Positions 59,173 to 64,000 of a DNA stretch of 64,000 bases are shown here, piece by piece; position 1 is the first letter of the stretch, and every line of letters begins with the position of its first letter. The DNA lies in the NCBI GenBank assembly GCA_050952125.1, contig JBMNKK010000003.1, positions 682,001-746,000 on the forward strand, written 5' to 3'. Made by a program: the position numbers and the translations under genes. The stretch is from UBA3951 sp050952125. GTDB lineage: Bacteria; Bacillota; Sulfobacillia; Fermentithermobacillales; Fermentithermobacillaceae. The notes beneath the pieces were generated by a model. It did no database searches. It worked only from the letters and a program-made list of their open reading frames with translations, and was not told the DNA's origin.

Positions 59173-60414
59173 TTAGTAATTATCCCGTTTCCTTCCAGAG
59201 TCTGTCAAGCCCCAGTTTCTGAAAGCACGCCAGTACACGACGCTTGCCATCAGGTAGAGGGCGGCGGTGAAGAAGTAGGGCGCTTCGTAGCTCCAGTTGG
59301 CCATGATGTAACCCGCAACGGCGGCGCTAGCCGACCGCGTGATGTTGTCGGCGATCCTAGAGAGGCTCGACATCTTCCCTCGCCGGTCGGCACCTACTAT
59401 CTCCATTGAAAAGGTAGACGCCACCGGATTGGACATGTTCATGAGAGCAGAGCGCATGAACAGCGCGAAAGACACGAGATATACGTTCGGCGGAAGGGCG
59501 ATTAGGAGCAGGAACGGTATCGATGCTACCTGGGTTCCTACAACCGTGGCCACCTTTCCGAAGCGCTCGGCCAAGAGAGGGGCAATAAGGCCTGCCACGG
59601 CAGTGGCGCCCTGGCTGAATGACAGGATAAGGCCTACGACATCTGACTCTACCGAGAGCTTGTGGGTCAAGAAAACGTTAAAGTACGGTATGACCAAGCC
59701 GGCTCCAAACCCGATCAGCACGTTGTACCCCAGTAGACTCTGCACTTCCCTTTGCGACCCGGTGCGAACGAGTTCTTTCAGCTCTTCGCCGGCGGAGGAG
59801 AGTATCTCTTTCGGCCTAAGCTCCTCCTTTTTCTCCTCCTTGAGTTTCAGACACGGCGCCACTCCGGCCAGAGTGACCATGGAGAAGACGGCCAGCGCCA
59901 CCCTATAGGCGGAAACAAGTCCCATGAACTTAAGCTGCTTCGGCAAAAATCCACCCAACAGGCTTCCCACCATAGAGACGCCGTTGGACAGCGAGAAGTT
60001 GACGCCGAAGAGCTTCGCCCTATCCTCAGGAGTGCTGGACTCGGCAAGCAGCGGCACTCCGGACGTCATCTGACACGCCTCGGCGATACCCACTACGCAC
60101 GAAAAGGCCACCATCAGCGTGGGCGATGAGACAACCGCCATACCCAAGTACCCCGCCGTAGTAAGCACACCTGCCGCGATGAGGACGGGCTTCCTTCCCA
60201 CCCTGTCGGAGAACATGCCCGCAGGGACAGAGAAAGCCGCTGCAGCCAGTAACCTGGCGGAAAGCACGGTGCCGAGAACCGTCTCGCTGAATCCCAGCGA
60301 AAGTATGTAGAGTCCTTGGATCACACCAAAAGCGCCCCTTGCCAGGGCGCTCATTGAGATCGTCTGAAGGTAGAGATTAGCATTCCTCTGAAATCTCATA
60401 AAAGGTAATTTCAT
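59173..60414 (-). CDS. MFS transporter
   Basis: A 413-residue major facilitator with 12 predicted helices in two halves. The motif-A-like loop FSDRVGRKPVLIAAG follows helix 2, and the corresponding loop in the second half reads LAERFGKVATVVGTQ. A charged loop (EEKKEELRPKEI) lies between the halves. Substrate is unknown; drug or metabolite efflux is typical. The ATG at 60414 has no strong ribosome site, and M6 is an alternative. The end of this gene contains the promoter of the c-di-AMP-riboswitch operon on the same strand. Confidence 0.85.
   Translation of the reverse strand: MKLPFMRFQRNANLYLQTISMSALARGAFGVIQGLYILSLGFSETVLGTVLSARLLAAAAFSVPAGMFSDRVGRKPVLIAAGVLTTAGYLGMAVVSSPTLMVAFSCVVGIAEACQMTSGVPLLAESSTPEDRAKLFGVNFSLSNGVSMVGSLLGGFLPKQLKFMGLVSAYRVALAVFSMVTLAGVAPCLKLKEEKKEELRPKEILSSAGEELKELVRTGSQREVQSLLGYNVLIGFGAGLVIPYFNVFLTHKLSVESDVVGLILSFSQGATAVAGLIAPLLAERFGKVATVVGTQVASIPFLLLIALPPNVYLVSFALFMRSALMNMSNPVASTFSMEIVGADRRGKMSSLSRIADNITRSASAAVAGYIMANWSYEAPYFFTAALYLMASVVYWRAFRNWGLTDSGRKRDNY
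59179..59208 (-). promoter_or_regulatory. Consensus sigma-A promoter for the c-di-AMP-riboswitch operon
   Basis: On the minus strand, TTGACA (perfect) and GATAAT (5/6) are 18 bases apart, inside the last codons of the MFS gene. The predicted start near 59172 is about 20 bases before the riboswitch. Confidence 0.75.
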
Positions 60415-60513
60415 AACACGAAGAAATACTACATAGCCCCTTCACAGACCTCCCGCTACCATTTATTTGCAGCCCACTCTTAACAGTCACAATAAGCATT
60501 CCGATAACCATAC

Positions 60514-60529
60514 TGGGCCGATCGGCCCA
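60514..60529. promoter_or_regulatory. Perfect palindrome TGGGCCGATCGGCCCA upstream of the HD-GYP gene
   Basis: A 16-bp perfect dyad 43 bases before the HD-GYP start codon. It could be an operator or a leader hairpin. No regulator gene in the window can be matched to it. Confidence 0.4.
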
Positions 60530-60571
60530 TCTGGAGAGCAGGTCGATAACCTAGACGAGTGAGGAAAACCG

Positions 60572-61702
60572 ATGAGAGTCGTAGCCCTTAGTGACAAACT
60601 GGTAGGAGAGAGTCTGGCCATGCCGGTCCACGGCGACGGGGGTCGCCTGATGTTGGCTCAAGGTATGAAACTCACGCCCGCTTTGATAACCGCACTACGC
60701 AGCCGAGGCTATACCCGCGTCGCCGTCGAGGATAGCCTTATGGAAGATGTGGTGATCGATGAGTCGATCCGGGAAGAGACGCGCCGGATGACCATCGCCG
60801 CCATGGACACGGCAACCAAGAACATATTGAGGGGAACCCGAGGAGACCTAAAACCGATTAGAGACGCCATCGACAACATCATCGCTGACCTCCGGTACAA
60901 TCCCTCGGCCTGCATCGGCCTCTATTCTCTGTGCTCCTTCGATGAAGAGACCTATACTCACAGCATTAATGTGTGCATACTCAGTGTTTCGGCAGCAACC
61001 GTGTTGGGATGGCCGATGACCGATATCCGGAACGTGGGGCTTGGAGCCCTGCTCCACGACGTTGGGAAAGTCCTAATCCCAAGGCACATCATAAACAAAC
61101 CGGCGCTCTTGACAGACGAGGAGTATTCTCTCGTGAAGACCCACTCCATGAAGGGGTTTGAGCTCTTGCAGGCATGCTACAACGTGGGACCGGTGGTCGC
61201 TCACGCGGCCTTGGACCACCACGAGAGGCTGGACGGGTCAGGGTATCCAAGGCAAGTGAAGGGCGACAACATAACGGAACTCGGCAGGATAACCGCCGTT
61301 GCCGACGTGTACGAAGCGATGACGTCGGACAGGCCCCAGCGTAAAGCGATGCTCCCCGAGGCAGTTCAGGCGTTCCTCATGGAAAAGAGGGGCATTTTCT
61401 TTGATGGAGACATGGTCGAAGCCATGTTCAAACGGGTCGCTCTTTACCCGACAGGCACAATCCTCTCGCTTTGGGGAGGCTACGTGGCCGTGGTGATCAA
61501 GCAGGACCCCCGAGCCAACCATAGGCCTATCGTACGGATAGTCAGCGGGCCGGGAATCCACCGGGCGACGGACGTGCCTCTTTACGAGCGGCCGGAGATG
61601 ACGGTGAACCTCATCCTCGACGATTATCCGCCGGAGACCAGGCGATTGGTCTCACGGCTCGAAAGCATTCCGGAGCCTTCAGGCTCACCTTCTGAAAGCT
61701 AG
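60572..61702 (+). CDS. HD-GYP domain cyclic-di-GMP phosphodiesterase
   Basis: A 376-residue signalling enzyme. The N-terminal 110 residues (MPVHGDGGRLMLAQGMKLT and following) match the small domain often found before HD-GYP in Bacillota. The HD-GYP domain has THSINVC, LLHDVGKVLIPRHIINKP, HSMKGFELL, LDHHERLDGSGYP, and ITAVADVYEAMTSDRP, all metal and GYP motifs intact, so it should hydrolyse c-di-GMP. No membrane helix or receiver domain. The ATG has GAGGAAAA upstream; a good terminator follows. Confidence 0.9.
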   Translation: MRVVALSDKLVGESLAMPVHGDGGRLMLAQGMKLTPALITALRSRGYTRVAVEDSLMEDVVIDESIREETRRMTIAAMDTATKNILRGTRGDLKPIRDAIDNIIADLRYNPSACIGLYSLCSFDEETYTHSINVCILSVSAATVLGWPMTDIRNVGLGALLHDVGKVLIPRHIINKPALLTDEEYSLVKTHSMKGFELLQACYNVGPVVAHAALDHHERLDGSGYPRQVKGDNITELGRITAVADVYEAMTSDRPQRKAMLPEAVQAFLMEKRGIFFDGDMVEAMFKRVALYPTGTILSLWGGYVAVVIKQDPRANHRPIVRIVSGPGIHRATDVPLYERPEMTVNLILDDYPPETRRLVSRLESIPEPSGSPSES

Positions 61703-61730
61703 TGCACCGGCACCGATTGAGAGGCGGAGA

Positions 61731-61760
61731 GAAAAGAGGGGCACGGCCGCCCCTCTTTTC
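61731..61760. terminator. Rho-independent terminator between HD-GYP and kbl
   Basis: A perfect 12-bp stem, GAAAAGAGGGGC / GCCCCTCTTTTC, with a six-base loop; TTTCC follows on the plus strand. The A/T-rich ends let it serve both convergent genes. Confidence 0.88.
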
Positions 61761-61812
61761 TTTCCTTTGCAGGTTCGGTGTCAATCGCCGCGGTCCACAC
61801 TGCTCTAGGACG

Positions 61813-62994
61813 CTAGTTTAGAACTCCCAGCGACTTCCCAACCAAAGTGAACTTCTCTATGGCATAGTCCAGGTCGCTCTTTTCGTGAGCGGCCGACAGC
61901 ATACAGCGGATGCGAGCCTTGCCCCTGGCAACCGTGGGATACTTGATTGCCGAAGCGAAGATGGCCTCATCGTACAGCCGCTTTGAGAACTCCGAGGTGA
62001 CCTTCTCATCACCCAGCATAACCGGGGTAATTGGGGTCTCGGTCTTGCCGGTGTCGAAACCTGCCTCGTTGAGACCTTTTCTGAAGTAAGCGGCGTTATC
62101 CCAGAGTTTCCTAACAAGAGCATCCGAGCCCAAGAGCACATCCACAGCAGCTATCGCGGCCGCAGTATCTGCAGGCGTAAGGCCCGTGCTGAACAAGAAC
62201 GGACGTCCCCTCTGTTTCAGATAGTCGATAAGGACCTTTTCCCCTGTTATGTAACCGCCCATGACTCCAAAAGCCTTGGAGAGGGTGCCTACCTCAACTT
62301 CCACTCTACCCTCAAGCTTGAAGTGATTGACTATGCCGCGCCCGCTGTCACCGAGGACTCCCTCTCCGTGAGCGTCATCTACCATTACCATCGCGCCAAA
62401 CTCGTCGGCGGCGTCTACAATGTCGGGAAGAGGCGCGATGTCTCCGTCCATGCTGAAGACTCCATCGGTGATTATGAGCATGCGGCGGGCATTCTGTTTT
62501 TCCGCTTCCATCTTGGCACGAAGGTCGGCCACGTCGTTGTGGGCGTACCGTACGACTCGAGCCTTAGAAAGCCTGCACCCGTCTATGATACTGGCATGGT
62601 TGAGCTCGTCCGAGAATATGACGTCGCCGGCGCCCGTGATCGTCGGGATAACCACAGTGTTGGCCGTAAAGCCCGCTTGAACTACTATGCAGGCGGGGGC
62701 GTGTTTGAACTCAGCCAGCTTGTTTTCAAGCTCCAGGTGGATATCCTGTGTGCCCGATATAGTGCGGACAGCGCCCGGCCCGACCCCGTACACGTCGATG
62801 GCTTTCTTGGCAGCTTCCTTGAGTTCGGGCATGTTCGCAAACCCCAGGTAGTTGTTGGAACACAAGTTCAGCACTTTCTTGCCGTCAACAACAAACCAAG
62901 CGCCCTGAGGACCCGTAATGCTCCTGATGTTGTTGAATAGACCCTGGTCGTGAAGATTCTGAAGTTCTTCTGCGAGAAAATCTAGTTTGGACAT
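61813..62994 (-). CDS. kbl: Glycine C-acetyltransferase (2-amino-3-ketobutyrate CoA ligase)
   Basis: A 393-residue PLP enzyme of the alpha-oxoamine synthase family that splits 2-amino-3-ketobutyrate with CoA into glycine and acetyl-CoA. Motifs are NNYLGFANMPEL, SDELNHASIIDGCRLS, VDDAHGEGVLGDSGRG and the PLP-lysine segment VGTLSKAFGVMGGYI. The ATG overlaps the tdh stop (TAATG), with CCGGAGGGG upstream, so the two threonine-degradation steps are translated together. 8-amino-7-oxononanoate synthase is the closest alternative, but the tdh partner decides the call. Confidence 0.93.
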   Translation of the reverse strand: MSKLDFLAEELQNLHDQGLFNNIRSITGPQGAWFVVDGKKVLNLCSNNYLGFANMPELKEAAKKAIDVYGVGPGAVRTISGTQDIHLELENKLAEFKHAPACIVVQAGFTANTVVIPTITGAGDVIFSDELNHASIIDGCRLSKARVVRYAHNDVADLRAKMEAEKQNARRMLIITDGVFSMDGDIAPLPDIVDAADEFGAMVMVDDAHGEGVLGDSGRGIVNHFKLEGRVEVEVGTLSKAFGVMGGYITGEKVLIDYLKQRGRPFLFSTGLTPADTAAAIAAVDVLLGSDALVRKLWDNAAYFRKGLNEAGFDTGKTETPITPVMLGDEKVTSEFSKRLYDEAIFASAIKYPTVARGKARIRCMLSAAHEKSDLDYAIEKFTLVGKSLGVLN

Positions 62995-64000
62995 TACTCT
63001 ATCCCCTCCGGATACAGGATTACCTTTCCTGAGTTGCCGCTAGTCATGAGGTCCATGCCCTTCTGGTAATCCTCGAGACTGAAGCGGTGCGTGATGATAG
63101 GGCCGAGGTCGAGCTTGCCCGACCTCAAAAGCTCGCGGCTCATGACCCACGTCTCCCACACTCTGCGCCCGGTGATGCCTTGAAGGGTCACGCCGCGCAT
63201 AACAATGTCATCTGAGAAATTCACAGTCAGGGGCTTAGACGGAAGCCCGAGCAGAGCTATGCGCCCCCCGGCCCTCACAACCTTCACCATCTGGCCGTAG
63301 ACGGGAGCCGCGCCGGACATCTCCAGCACAACATCTACGCCAACGCCCTTCGTCTCGTCCAAGATAGCGGCAACCGGGTTATCTCTCATGCTGTTCACGA
63401 TGAGATCTGCCCCCAGCTCCTTCGCGAGATCGAGCCGGTATTCGTTGATGTCTACCGCTGCCACAAAGGTTCCGCCAACTGCCTTAGCGACAGCTATAGA
63501 CATGAGTCCGATCGGCCCGCAGCCAAAAACCGCGAAGGTCTTGCCCCTGGTTTCTCCGGACATGACGCTATGGATGGCATTGCCCAAGGGCTCCTGCACG
63601 GACGCTACATCGGGAGGAATGGCAGGGTCGTTGTACCACAGGTTCTCTTCCGGAACGACCGCGTACTCTGCAAAAACGCCGTCGGTATCGACGCCGAGAA
63701 TACTGGTGTTCTGGCAGACATGCTTTTCTCCGAGCATGCACTGATCGCAGAGGCCGCACACGACGTGCGTCTCAGCCGAGACATAATCGCCCACCTTGGC
63801 CCTGGTGACGCCGGGACCAAGTTCAACAACCTCGCCGGCAAACTCGTGCCCCATGATCCTGGGCGTCTTGATACGGTTTTGGGACCACTCGTTCCATATA
63901 TAGATGTGGTGATCGGTGCCGCAGATAGAAGTAGCTTTAATCTTAACCAGCACCTCGCCCTGCCCGGGCCGAGGTACTGGGACGTCAGCAAGCGTTGCCC
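62994..64000 (-). CDS. tdh: L-threonine 3-dehydrogenase (5' end beyond the window)
   Basis: At least 335 codons of a zinc alcohol-dehydrogenase-type enzyme that oxidises threonine to 2-amino-3-ketobutyrate. The frame continues without a start to the window edge (VPVPRPGQGEVLVKIKA), so a few N-terminal residues are missing; a GTG at 63953 is internal. Catalytic Zn ligands are in TSICGTDHH and MGHEFAGEV; structural Zn is bound by CGLCDQCMLGEKHVC; the NAD motif is FGCGPIGLMSIAVAKA. It is coupled to kbl, its usual partner. Confidence 0.95.
   Translation of the reverse strand, partial: ATLADVPVPRPGQGEVLVKIKATSICGTDHHIYIWNEWSQNRIKTPRIMGHEFAGEVVELGPGVTRAKVGDYVSAETHVVCGLCDQCMLGEKHVCQNTSILGVDTDGVFAEYAVVPEENLWYNDPAIPPDVASVQEPLGNAIHSVMSGETRGKTFAVFGCGPIGLMSIAVAKAVGGTFVAAVDINEYRLDLAKELGADLIVNSMRDNPVAAILDETKGVGVDVVLEMSGAAPVYGQMVKVVRAGGRIALLGLPSKPLTVNFSDDIVMRGVTLQGITGRRVWETWVMSRELLRSGKLDLGPIITHRFSLEDYQKGMDLMTSGNSGKVILYPEGIE

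Noticed and set aside
1..64000. tRNA, rRNA, phage or insertion-sequence genes
   Set aside because: No tRNA-like T-loop/acceptor pattern, rRNA core, transposase, integrase or phage structural gene was seen on either strand by eye; a short tRNA could still be missed.

Overview
The window (about 58% G+C by eye, no rRNA or tRNA seen) looks like chromosome of an anaerobic, amino-acid- and peptide-fermenting member of the Bacillota. The clues are an FMN riboswitch on an ECF riboflavin transporter, a ydaO-type cyclic-di-AMP riboswitch, diaminopimelate dehydrogenase, strong GGAGG ribosome sites with many GTG/TTG starts, a tungsten aldehyde:ferredoxin oxidoreductase, and an Etf-linked lactate dehydrogenase. 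The species cannot be named from the sequence. Gene density is high, and no phage, insertion sequence or CRISPR array was found.

Layout. 0-9.4 kb: an old-yellow-enzyme reductase, an AbgB-like amidohydrolase, an S9 peptidase with DUF4438 and LUD genes, sfsA, an MscS channel, and a DUF692/MNIO-like enzyme coupled to an EamA exporter. 10.4-18.6 kb: dapF, a lone AAA ATPase, a CcdA/thioredoxin pair, diaminopimelate dehydrogenase, an etfB-etfA-glcD operon and a Cys-rich protein. 18.6-28.1 kb: FMN riboswitch and ribU, then a cell-wall sugar salvage operon (namZ, murK-like kinase, a MurQ-AmiE-like fusion, nagZ, anmK, birA), facing a D-aminopeptidase. 28.2-41.6 kb: FapA-like protein, ferredoxin plus aldehyde oxidoreductase, a lipoprotein, a PLP-enzyme-like unknown, M20 hydrolases, a creatininase-family protein and an ABC-2 exporter pair. 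41.7-47.9 kb: guaA-purB-purS-purQ-purL. 48.1-54.8 kb: an amidohydrolase, a four-gene membrane operon of unknown function, and a second S9 peptidase. 55-59.2 kb: an operon of ATP-grasp ligase, opine dehydrogenase and a MutS/MutE-like cobalamin protein behind a consensus promoter and a c-di-AMP riboswitch. 59-64 kb: an MFS transporter, an HD-GYP protein, kbl and the 3' part of tdh.

How the parts fit. Many genes turn over peptides and wall fragments. The salvage operon can convert MurNAc-containing fragments to GlcNAc-6-phosphate plus D-lactate, and the neighbouring Etf-lactate dehydrogenase is a plausible consumer of that D-lactate. Threonine (Tdh/Kbl), aldehydes (AOR) and peptides (S9, M20, M55) would feed fermentation.

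The two most novel items are the c-di-AMP-riboswitch operon at 54958-59172, a chemistry I do not know to be under c-di-AMP control, and a two-module intergenic repeat with an exact 108-bp period at 1199-1354 and 37434-37740. The repeat lies in the same gene context at both sites. All functional calls rest on motif and family recognition by eye; no database search was run.
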